Shown piece after piece: positions 8,329 to 15,511 of a stretch of DNA of 64,000 nt. The stretch is from JACVRW01 sp963803085 (GTDB lineage Bacteria > Actinomycetota > Thermoleophilia > Solirubrobacterales > Thermoleophilaceae): positions 155,839 to 219,838 of the forward strand of contig CAWDLE010000037.1 in assembly GCA_963803085.1 (NCBI GenBank). The letters run 5' to 3'. The first letter of the stretch is position 1, and each line of letters opens with the position of its first letter. Under the pieces are notes generated by a model, which was not told the origin of the DNA, ran no database searches, and saw only the letters and a program-made list of their open reading frames with translations. Made by a program: the position numbers and the translations under genes.

Positions 8329-9696
8329 CTAGCGCACGCGGACGATCGGACCGGTGACCGCGCCGTAGCGGACGCGGTACACACCCGGCTGCGAGAGCCC
8401 AACGGTGTAGCGACCGGAGCGTGACGTTCGCACGCGCGTGACCGCGCGGAAGCGGCCGTCATCGCGGCGCTCGATGCGCAGCATCCGCTTCCGCGGCGCC
8501 GGCTGCATCATGCCCGCGAGCGTGCGCCGGGGCGGACGCGGACCCCAGCTCGCGGGGCGAACGGAGCGCGCACGACTGGCCGAGCTGGCCACTCGGTAGT
8601 GCGTGAACCAGGTGTCGCGAAGTCCAAGCGCCGAGCGCACCTGCGGGCCGCTCACGGTGCGGGAGCCCGCGCTGCCGATCACCCGCGCCCGCACGACACG
8701 CGGGGAGACACCGCGCTGGAGCACCTTCAGCCGCTTGAAGGCGCCGGGCGCCCCGAGGGCCCGGTCGAGCCGCGAGGCGGAGAAGGAGACCTGCCAGCGG
8801 TGATAGGGCGACTGCGTGTCGTACGGGTCCGGCACTCCCACGAGCCAGGGCTTCGAGAGCGAGCCGACGAACGAGAACTCCACGTTCTCGGTGTGCCCGC
8901 CGGAGGTGGAGAAGTAATAGGTCACGGCCGGCACGCCGTCGTAGGTCACGATCTGCCCGCCGGTGTCGCTCACGGCGGCGTCGCTGCGCACGCTCTCGCC
9001 GGTCACGCCGCGGTAGACCTGCGAGCGCGTGTCGGGGTACTGGTCAAACGCGCCGCCGGTCTTGCGGGTGGCGAGGGCGTAGGTGCGTGCCGCCACGGCC
9101 TGGACCTTCAGAGCCTCGAGCGGCCAGGTGCTCGGCATCTCGCCGGCCACCACTCCGCGCAGGTAGCTGTCCATGTCGATCTCGTTGATGGCGGTCACCC
9201 CGCCGCCGTCCAGACTCACCTCGATGTTGCCGCGGTAGAGGCCGTCCGTCACAGAGTTGAGCGCGGGCCCCATCAGCCGCATCGGGTCCGCCGAGCGGAA
9301 CTTCACGAGCGACCCGAATCGCGCGACGCGCTTGCCGCCGGCGGTCGTCACGACGATGCCGCCGGCGCCGCGCTTCGCCACGTAGATCCTGCTCGGCTTG
9401 ATCGCCCGGCCACCGACCGAGGTGGCCCCGCGAACGCGGATGTACGGGTCGACCGGCTGGAGCAGCACGCGCACCGCCCGATCAGGGGCGCTGGAGAGCT
9501 GAGTGCCCTTGTAGTAGTGGGCGAGGATGCCCGGATACTTGGCGCCCTCGAGCGCGTAGCCGTAGGCGCCGTACTGGCTCATCCCGATGCCGTGGCCGAA
9601 TCCGGCACCGCGGATCACGTGGCGAACGGCGGCGTCGGACGCGGCCGGCACGGCCAGCGACGCGAGCAGGGCTGTCAAAAGGGCGGTTCGGCGCAT
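8329..9696 (-). CDS. SpoIID/LytB-domain secreted protein
   Basis: A 455-residue exported protein. It has a signal peptide (MRRTALLTALLASLAVPAA, cleavage near SDAA), then a SpoIID/LytB domain with GFGHGIGMSQYGAYGYA near the N-terminus, YRGNIEVSLDGG, IDMDSYLRGVVAGEMPS with the catalytic-type Glu, and VQAVAARTYAL. A Ser/Arg-rich C-terminal domain of about 100 residues follows. SpoIID proteins are lytic transglycosylases that trim peptidoglycan. Non-sporulating actinobacteria carry them too, so this is not evidence of sporulation. ATG at 9696 is chosen because it starts the signal peptide. Confidence 0.85.
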   Translation of the reverse strand: MRRTALLTALLASLAVPAASDAAVRHVIRGAGFGHGIGMSQYGAYGYALEGAKYPGILAHYYKGTQLSSAPDRAVRVLLQPVDPYIRVRGATSVGGRAIKPSRIYVAKRGAGGIVVTTAGGKRVARFGSLVKFRSADPMRLMGPALNSVTDGLYRGNIEVSLDGGGVTAINEIDMDSYLRGVVAGEMPSTWPLEALKVQAVAARTYALATRKTGGAFDQYPDTRSQVYRGVTGESVRSDAAVSDTGGQIVTYDGVPAVTYYFSTSGGHTENVEFSFVGSLSKPWLVGVPDPYDTQSPYHRWQVSFSASRLDRALGAPGAFKRLKVLQRGVSPRVVRARVIGSAGSRTVSGPQVRSALGLRDTWFTHYRVASSASRARSVRPASWGPRPPRRTLAGMMQPAPRKRMLRIERRDDGRFRAVTRVRTSRSGRYTVGLSQPGVYRVRYGAVTGPIVRVR

Positions 9697-9704
9697 TGAA
9701 AGCG

Positions 9705-9729
9705 TGGGGTCGCACGGGACGCGACCCCA
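9705..9729 (-). repeat. 9-bp inverted repeat just before the SpoIID/LytB gene
   Basis: TGGGGTCGC and GCGACCCCA are perfect 9-bp arms around 7 bp, ending 8 bp upstream of the ATG at 9696. If transcribed it would form a strong hairpin in the leader right at the translation start region. It could be an operator or an attenuating hairpin. Confidence 0.45.
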
Positions 9730-9757
9730 CATGTACGTATCGACTTGTCTCGTAACC

Positions 9758-9774
9758 CCTTGAGGGATTCAAGG
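9758..9774 (-). terminator. weak hairpin after the cyclase gene
   Basis: CCTTGA and TCAAGG arms (6 bp) around a 5-base loop, 18 bp after the stop of the minus-strand cyclase gene. No clear T-run follows, so termination is plausible but weak. Confidence 0.35.
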
Positions 9775-9792
9775 TAGCGGTCGCGGATCCGG

Positions 9793-11115
9793 CTAACTCA
9801 CGGCATACAGGCGCCACTCGCCCGGCACGCCACGAAGCTCGCGCTCACCGCGCTCCTCGAAGTCGATTCCGGAGCCCACCACGAGATCCTTCACCGTTCC
9901 GGAAACGAGCACCTCGTTTGGCGCGGCGCAGCCCATGACGCGCGATGCGATGTGCACGGCGAGGCCACCGTAGTCGTCGTCCATGACCTCGAGCTCGCCA
10001 GTGTGAAGCCCCGCGCGCACCTCCAGCCCGAGCGTTCCCATCGCCTCGGCGACCGAGGCGGCGCAGCGGATGGCGCGCGCAGGGCCGTCGAATGTGGCCA
10101 TGAACCCGTCGCCCGTGCGCTTGACCTCCCTGCCGCGGTGGCGCTCGAGCGCCTGCCGAAACAGCGCGTCGTGGCGCTCGAGCAGGAAGCGCCAGCCACG
10201 GTCGCCCATCTCGGCCGCACGGCGGGTCGAGTCGACGATGTCCGTGAACATCACGGTCGCGAGCATCCGGTCGGGCTCGCGCTCGTGGCGCGTGCCCGTG
10301 AGGAACTCCTCGACCTCGCCGAGCAGGGCGTCCGAGTCGCCGAGCGAGAACATGTTGTCGCCGCCCTCGAGCTCCACGTAGCGAGCGCCCGGGATCTGCG
10401 ACGCGATGTAGCGGGAGTGCTCGACCTTCAGGAAGCTGTCCTCCGTCCGGTGCATCACGAGGGTCGGCACGCGAATCGAGGGCAGCACGTCGCGCACGTC
10501 GAAGCTGCCGATCAGATCGAAGATGCGGCGGATCGTCCCGGGGCTCGCGGCCAGCCGCTCGAGGCGCCCGGCCCACTCCATGAAGGACGGGTCGCTCTTC
10601 TGGCTCGGCGCCACCGAGCCCGCCACCAAGCCTTCGCCCCAGTGCGCGAGCAGCTCGTCCATGTGGGCGTCGCGCATTTCCGCGGGCCACGCCCACTCGT
10701 AGCCCGGCGCCCAGGTGGCGCGGGCAAACGTGGCGTAGAGAATGAGGGCTTTGGTGCGTTCCGGGAAGGTCGCGGCGAAGAGCGAGGCCATCGGCCCTCC
10801 CTCGAGCGTGCCGCAGATTGCGGCGCTCTCGGAGCCCGCCGCGTCCATCACAGCCAGCACGTCGTCCATCTGATCCTCGAGCGTGGGCGCGCCGAGCAGC
10901 GGGTCGGAGAGGCCGGACCCGCGACGGTCGAAGGTGATCACTCGCGCGAACCCGGTGAGGCGCGCCATCACGCGCTCTAGCGAAGCCTCCGACCACAGGT
11001 ACTCCACCTGCGAGATCCACGGCGGAATCCAGACCAGATCGATGGGCCCGTCGCCCTCGACGGTGTACGCGATGTGCATGTCACCGCTCTTCGCGTAGCG
11101 CGCCACGGGAGCCAC
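9793..11115 (-). CDS. degenerate alpha/beta-hydrolase fused to class III adenylate/guanylate cyclase
   Basis: A 440-residue two-domain protein. Residues 1 to about 265 have the alpha/beta-hydrolase fold (oxyanion region WIPPWISQVEYLW, FDRRGSGLSDP, PERTKALILYATFA). Residues about 275-440 are a class III nucleotide cyclase with metal motif FTDIVDST, KRTGDGFMATF, GLHTGELE and AVHIASRVMG. The fusion is common in actinobacteria. Here the nucleophile elbow reads GTLEGG instead of GxSxGG and the usual catalytic His site reads GGDNMF, so the hydrolase half is probably a ligand sensor and not an enzyme. GTG start at 11115 lies 7 bp after a predicted -10 box. Confidence 0.85.
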   Translation of the reverse strand: MAPVARYAKSGDMHIAYTVEGDGPIDLVWIPPWISQVEYLWSEASLERVMARLTGFARVITFDRRGSGLSDPLLGAPTLEDQMDDVLAVMDAAGSESAAICGTLEGGPMASLFAATFPERTKALILYATFARATWAPGYEWAWPAEMRDAHMDELLAHWGEGLVAGSVAPSQKSDPSFMEWAGRLERLAASPGTIRRIFDLIGSFDVRDVLPSIRVPTLVMHRTEDSFLKVEHSRYIASQIPGARYVELEGGDNMFSLGDSDALLGEVEEFLTGTRHEREPDRMLATVMFTDIVDSTRRAAEMGDRGWRFLLERHDALFRQALERHRGREVKRTGDGFMATFDGPARAIRCAASVAEAMGTLGLEVRAGLHTGELEVMDDDYGGLAVHIASRVMGCAAPNEVLVSGTVKDLVVGSGIDFEERGERELRGVPGEWRLYAVS

Positions 11116-11122
11116 GACCGTG

Positions 11123-11132
11123 ACGTTACAGT
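11123..11132. promoter_or_regulatory. shared bidirectional -10 region (cyclase / ThDP enzyme)
   Basis: The two GTG starts are only 26 bp apart. TACAGT (11127-11132) ends 9 bp before the plus-strand start. On the minus strand TAACGT (11128 to 11123) ends 7 bp before the cyclase start. Both fit TANNNT, overlap on TTA, and leave no room for a leader with a ribosome binding site. Confidence 0.55.
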
Positions 11133-11141
11133 CAGAAGCCC

Positions 11142-12785
11142 GTGTCGAAGCGCAAAGCCAGCGACGTCTTCGTGGAGTGCCTGGAAGCCGAGGGCGTGAA
11201 GCATGTCTTCGGGATCCCCGGCGAGGAGACCCTCGATCTGAACGACTCGCTGTCGCGCTCCTCGATCGAGTTCATCCCGGTTCGCCACGAGCAGGGCGGC
11301 GCCTACATGGCCGATGTCTGGGGCCGCCTCACCGGCCGCGCCGGCGTATGTCTCGGCACGCTCGGCCCGGGCGCTCTCAACCTCGTCACCGCCGTGGCGG
11401 ACGCCTACCTCGACCGCGCTCCGCTGGTGGCGCTCACGGGACAAGGCGACCTCGAGCGGATGCACAAGGAGTCGCATCAGTACATCGACCTTCCGCGGGT
11501 GATGCGCCCGATCACCAAGTGGAACGCGCGCGTGCAGGACGCGGAGATCATCCCCGAGGTCGTCCGCAAGGCTTTCAAGGTGGCCGAGGGGGAGAAGCCC
11601 GGCGCCACCCACATCGAGCTGCCCGAGGACGTGATGGCCACCGAGATGGAGGGCGAGCCGCTGCCGCGCAAGCGCGCGGTCCTCCCGGAGCCCCCCGCTC
11701 GTGAGCTGCTGCGCGCCGCCGACCTCGTGCGCGGCGCGGTGCGGCCGGTGGCGCTCGCCGGGAACGGCGTGATCCGGGCGAAGGCGGCGCCGGCGCTGCG
11801 CGAGTTCGTGCGCGCCACGGGGATTCCGGTGGCGGAAACCTTCATGGGCAAGGGCCTGTTGCCGGCCGACGACGACAAGGCGCTCGGATCGGTGGGGCTT
11901 CAGTCGGGCGACTACGAGATGGCCGGCTTCGGTGACGCCGACGTGGTGCTGGCTATCGGCTACGACCTGGTCGAGCACTCACCCGAGCACTGGAACCCCA
12001 AGCGCGACAAGAAGATCATCTGCATCGATTCGGTGCCGGCGGAGACGGACGCGAACTTCATCCCCGAGGTGGAGCTGGTGGGGGACATCTACAACGTGCT
12101 CACCCGCCTGGGCGAGGAGTGCCGCCACGTGCCTCACCAGGGCGGCTCGACCAAACTGCGCGACGTGGTGCTGGGCCGCTTCGAGCAGGCGAAGGAGGAT
12201 GACTCCTTCCCGGCCCAGCCGCCGCGGGCGCTGTGGGAGATCCGCCAGGCACTCGGCCGCGAGGACATTCTGATCTCGGACGTCGGCCTGCACAAGCTCT
12301 GGATCGGGCGGATGTTCCCGGCCTACGAGCCGAACACCGTGCTGATCGCCAACGGGCTCGCCGGGATGGGCTTCGCGGTGCCGGCGGCCGTGGCGGCCAA
12401 GCTCGTGCATCCCGAGCGCAACGTGGTCACGGTGAACGGCGACGGCGGCTTTCTCATGAACTGCCAGGAGCTCGAGACCGCCGTCCGGATCGGGACGCCG
12501 TTCGTGAACGTGATCTGGGAGAACAGCCAGTACGGCTCGATCGTCTGGAAGCAGGACAAGAAGTTCGGCCGCCACTTCGGAACCGACTTCACGAATCCGG
12601 ACTTCGTGAAGCTCGCCGAGGGCTTTGGCATTCCGGGGTGGCGCTGCGAGTCCACCGACGACTTCGGCGAGCGGCTGCGCCACGCGCTGACGCTCGACGT
12701 TCCGTCGGTGATCGTGCTGCCGATCGACTACTCGATTGACGTGGCTATTTCAGAGGAACTGGGAACGGAGACTGTTGCGACATGA
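11142..12785 (+). CDS. ThDP-dependent 2-oxo acid decarboxylase, annotated family acetolactate synthase; likely 2-oxoglutarate decarboxylase
   Basis: A 547-residue thiamine-diphosphate enzyme with the three domains of the acetolactate synthase family. The activating Glu is in RHEQGGAYMADVWGRLTG, and the ThDP/Mg site is NGDGGFLMNCQELETA...ENSQYG. The block RMHKESHQYIDLPRVMRPI closely resembles the cyanobacterial enzymes once called acetolactate synthase and then shown to be 2-oxoglutarate decarboxylases. The gene overlaps by 4 bp a succinate-semialdehyde-type dehydrogenase, the partner expected for that bypass. No small regulatory subunit (ilvN) or ilvC lies beside it, which argues against a branched-chain amino acid role. 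Family is sure; substrate is inference. Confidence 0.8.
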   Translation: MSKRKASDVFVECLEAEGVKHVFGIPGEETLDLNDSLSRSSIEFIPVRHEQGGAYMADVWGRLTGRAGVCLGTLGPGALNLVTAVADAYLDRAPLVALTGQGDLERMHKESHQYIDLPRVMRPITKWNARVQDAEIIPEVVRKAFKVAEGEKPGATHIELPEDVMATEMEGEPLPRKRAVLPEPPARELLRAADLVRGAVRPVALAGNGVIRAKAAPALREFVRATGIPVAETFMGKGLLPADDDKALGSVGLQSGDYEMAGFGDADVVLAIGYDLVEHSPEHWNPKRDKKIICIDSVPAETDANFIPEVELVGDIYNVLTRLGEECRHVPHQGGSTKLRDVVLGRFEQAKEDDSFPAQPPRALWEIRQALGREDILISDVGLHKLWIGRMFPAYEPNTVLIANGLAGMGFAVPAAVAAKLVHPERNVVTVNGDGGFLMNCQELETAVRIGTPFVNVIWENSQYGSIVWKQDKKFGRHFGTDFTNPDFVKLAEGFGIPGWRCESTDDFGERLRHALTLDVPSVIVLPIDYSIDVAISEELGTETVAT

Positions 12786-14248
12786 GCATTGCCACCGAGG
12801 AACAGACCGTCGTAGAGAAGGTCCAGAAGAAGCTCTTCATCGGAGGTGAGTGGCGTGACGCCACGGGCGGCGGAACGCTCGAGGTGATCGACCCCGCGAC
12901 AGAGGAGCCGCTCTGCGAGGTCGCCGACGGGACCCCCGAGGACGCCATGGCCGCATTGGACGCGGCGGTAGAAACCCAGAAGGAATGGGCGGGTTCGGCC
13001 CCGAACGATCGTGCCGGGGTGCTCTGGAAGGCGTTCGAGCTGCTGACCGAGCGCGCCGACGAGCTCGCGACCCTGATGACTCTGGAAATGGGAAAGCCGG
13101 TGGCCGAGTCGAAGGCGGAGATCATCTACGCGGCCGACTTCTTCCGCTGGTACTCCGGCGAGGCGCTGCGGATCGAGGGCAACTACAAGCAGTTCGCGAA
13201 CGGCACGAGCCGGGTGTTGGTGATGAAGCAGCCGGTGGGCGCGACGCTGATGATCACCCCCTGGAACTTCCCCATGGCGATGGGCACGCGCAAGCTCGGC
13301 CCCGCGATCGCGGCCGGCTGTGCGAGCGTCGTGAAGCCTGCGCAGCAGACGCCGCTGTCGATGCTCGCGCTGGCGCAGATCCTCGAGGAGGCCGGGTTGC
13401 CGGGCGGAGTGGTGAACATCCTCACCACGTCGTCGTCGGGCAAGACCACTGGGCCGCTGATCGAGGATGGGCGCCTGCGGAAGCTGTCATTCACGGGCTC
13501 GACCGAGGTCGGCCGCTCGCTGATCGAGGCATCGGCAAAGAACGTGCTGAAGGTGTCGATGGAGCTGGGCGGAAACGCGCCGTTCCTGATCTTCGACGAC
13601 GCGGACCTCGACGCTGCGGTCGACGGGGCGCTGCTGGCGAAGATGCGCAACATCGGCGAGGCCTGCACCTCGGCGAACCGTTTTCACGTGGCTGAGTCGG
13701 TGCGCGAGGAGTTCACAAAGCGGCTCGCGGACAGGATGGGCGCACTGAAGATCGGACGCGGGACCGACGAGGACGTGAAGGTGGGCCCGCTGATTGACCA
13801 GCCGTCGCGCGAGAAGGTGATGGAGCTGGTGGAGGACGCGCTCTCGAAGGGCGCCACGAAGGTGGTCGGCGGCGACATCCCCGACGGCCGCGGCTACTTC
13901 GTGTCGCCGACGGTTCTCGGCGACGTGCCCACCGACGCCCGTGTCTTCCACGAGGAGATCTTCGGCCCGGTGGCGCCCGTGGGCGGATTCGACTCCGAGG
14001 AGGAGGCGATCGAGCGCGCGAACGACACCGAGTACGGGCTCGTCGCCTACGTGTTCACGCGCGACATCAAGCGGGCGATCCGAGTCTGCGAGGGCCTGGA
14101 GACCGGAATGGTCGGACTCAACCAGGGAATGGTCTCGAACGCCGGAGCACCATTCGGAGGCGTGAAGCAGTCGGGCATAGGCCGCGAGGGCGGCCACGAG
14201 GGCCTCGAGGAGTTCCTCGAGACGAAGTACGTGGCAGTGAACCTGTAA
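12782..14248 (+). CDS. gabD: NAD(P)-dependent aldehyde dehydrogenase, probably succinate-semialdehyde dehydrogenase
   Basis: A 488-residue aldehyde dehydrogenase that oxidises an aldehyde to the acid. The cofactor site (PWNFPMAMGTRKLGPAIAAG, FTGSTEVGR), the general base Glu in MELGGNAPFLIFDDAD and the catalytic Cys in NIGEACTSANRFHV are all visible. The C-terminal PFGGVKQSGIGREGG and LEEFLETKYV match the succinate-semialdehyde dehydrogenase group. ATGA overlap with the decarboxylase gene upstream couples the two, consistent with conversion of 2-oxoglutarate via succinic semialdehyde to succinate. A strong palindromic hairpin ends the operon. Confidence 0.85.
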   Translation: MSIATEEQTVVEKVQKKLFIGGEWRDATGGGTLEVIDPATEEPLCEVADGTPEDAMAALDAAVETQKEWAGSAPNDRAGVLWKAFELLTERADELATLMTLEMGKPVAESKAEIIYAADFFRWYSGEALRIEGNYKQFANGTSRVLVMKQPVGATLMITPWNFPMAMGTRKLGPAIAAGCASVVKPAQQTPLSMLALAQILEEAGLPGGVVNILTTSSSGKTTGPLIEDGRLRKLSFTGSTEVGRSLIEASAKNVLKVSMELGGNAPFLIFDDADLDAAVDGALLAKMRNIGEACTSANRFHVAESVREEFTKRLADRMGALKIGRGTDEDVKVGPLIDQPSREKVMELVEDALSKGATKVVGGDIPDGRGYFVSPTVLGDVPTDARVFHEEIFGPVAPVGGFDSEEEAIERANDTEYGLVAYVFTRDIKRAIRVCEGLETGMVGLNQGMVSNAGAPFGGVKQSGIGREGGHEGLEEFLETKYVAVNL

Positions 14249-14250
14249 CA

Positions 14251-14281
14251 AACCCTCAAGGGGTCAGACCCCTTGAGGGTT
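14251..14281 (+). terminator. long perfect palindrome after the decarboxylase/dehydrogenase operon
   Basis: Arms of 15 bp (AACCCTCAAGGGGTC and its exact complement) flank a single central A, beginning 3 bp after the stop. A short T-rich stretch follows (TTGTCTTTG). It should act as a terminator. Its core GGGGTCAGACCCC recurs in the palindrome at 52384-52411. Confidence 0.75.
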
Positions 14282-14365
14282 GTCTTTGAACAAGTTCCGG
14301 CGAGTTATCTCGCAGGATCCTTTTCATCGGTTGCGTCCGTCCGGGGTCGCCCTGAGAGTGAATGT

Positions 14366-15439
14366 GTGCCCTCCATCCGGGTCCTCTCCGGTGGGATTGC
14401 ACTTGCGGTGGTCGTCGCTCTTGCTTTGCCCGCCCCTTCCCTCGCCGGCCCCAAGGTCGCGGCGGTTCAGGTTGCCCTGAAGCGAATCGGGCTCTACAAC
14501 GCCACCGTGGACGGCGTTCGCGGTCCGCAGACAAAGTCCGCGATCGTGAGTTTCCAGCGCCGTCGCGGCCTTGCGGTGGACGGCGTCGTGGGGCCGCAGA
14601 CAAGGAGCGCGTTCGGCAAACGTGGCCGTCCCGCGTTCGGCAGCCGCACCATGAAGCGCGGCGATCGCGGCTGGGACGTGGCCGCCATGCAGTACATCCT
14701 CGCCCGCCGCGGCTACCCGCCCGGTGCGATCGACGCTGTCTTCGGGCCGATGACGGACACGGCTCTGAGGAACTTCCAAGGGGCCCTGGGCCTCTCCGTC
14801 GATGGCCTGGCGGGGCCGGCCACGATCGCGGGGCTGCGGCACGGGGCCTCATCCAGGGGCACCACGCCTGTGGCGGACGGGCCGGTGCGGCTGTTGCGGC
14901 CCGTGCCGGGCCCGATCGGCGACCGCTTCGGCGCGCGGCGTAAGGGCGGCCGCACGCACACGGGAATCGACTTTCCCGTACAGGCCGGAACCCGTGTGGG
15001 CGCCGCGGGCGTGGGCGTGACCGAATTCGCCGGCCGGAACTCGGGCGGCTACGGCAACCTCGTGGTGGTCCGCCACCGGCTCGGGTACACCACCTGGTAC
15101 GCACACCTGTCGACGATCACGACCTTTGTGGGCGAGCAGGTCACGGGCGGCACGCGGCTTGGCTACGTCGGCTCGACGGGCCACGCCACCGGGCCGCATC
15201 TGCACCTCGAGCTGCGCAAGAACGCCGTGCCGGTGGATCCGATGCCGTATCTGCTGCAGACGGTGGCGACGCGCGCGAGCTCGCCGGGTCGCGGCGGCGG
15301 CGCTCCTAACGGCAGCAATGAGGGTGGGACAGGCGGCGGAGTTGCTGCCCGCGAGTGCCCGATCCGCGAGCCGCTCGTGAGGTACCGCCGCGCGGCACTC
15401 GACGCCTGCCGCGCGAAGAATCTGACGCGCGCTCCCTAG
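14366..15439 (+). CDS. secreted M23 endopeptidase with two peptidoglycan-binding domains
   Basis: A 357-residue exported cell-wall hydrolase. It has a signal peptide (hydrophobic GGIALAVVVALALPAPSLA), two PG_binding_1 repeats (about residues 35-80 and 95-145, with DGVRGPQTKSAIVSFQ and AVFGPMTDTALRNFQ), then an M23/LytM domain (about 185-300) with zinc ligands in HTGIDFPV and PHLHLELR. M23 enzymes cut peptide cross-links in peptidoglycan. The final 50 residues are low-complexity with an unusual Cys pair (RECPIRE, LDACRAK). The GTG at 14366 is chosen because it opens the signal peptide; upstream in-frame codons would add 31 non-signal residues. Confidence 0.88.
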   Translation: MPSIRVLSGGIALAVVVALALPAPSLAGPKVAAVQVALKRIGLYNATVDGVRGPQTKSAIVSFQRRRGLAVDGVVGPQTRSAFGKRGRPAFGSRTMKRGDRGWDVAAMQYILARRGYPPGAIDAVFGPMTDTALRNFQGALGLSVDGLAGPATIAGLRHGASSRGTTPVADGPVRLLRPVPGPIGDRFGARRKGGRTHTGIDFPVQAGTRVGAAGVGVTEFAGRNSGGYGNLVVVRHRLGYTTWYAHLSTITTFVGEQVTGGTRLGYVGSTGHATGPHLHLELRKNAVPVDPMPYLLQTVATRASSPGRGGGAPNGSNEGGTGGGVAARECPIREPLVRYRRAALDACRAKNLTRAP

Positions 15440-15456
15440 CTCGGCGCTCGGATGGG

Positions 15457-15497
15457 TGCCACGAGTTTCGTCGCATAGTGCGACCAAACGCGTGGCA
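15457..15497. repeat. dispersed palindromic element, copy B
   Basis: Shares TGCCACGAGTTTCGTCGCATA with copy C. Outer arms TGCCACG/CGTGGCA (7 bp) enclose a perfect inner hairpin GTCGCA-TAG-TGCGAC (15470-15484). It lies between the convergent stops of the M23 gene (17 bp away) and fumC (15 bp away), where it could serve as a two-way terminator. Confidence 0.65.
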
Positions 15498-15511
15498 GTG
15501 GCCGGCGGGCG

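Noticed and set aside
8329..9696. Evidence for sporulation
   Set aside because: SpoIID/LytB proteins are common in non-sporulating bacteria, and no other sporulation gene is in the window.
11142..12785. Plain acetolactate synthase for valine/isoleucine synthesis
   Set aside because: No ilvN or ilvC adjacent and coupling to an aldehyde dehydrogenase make this less likely, though sequence alone does not exclude it.
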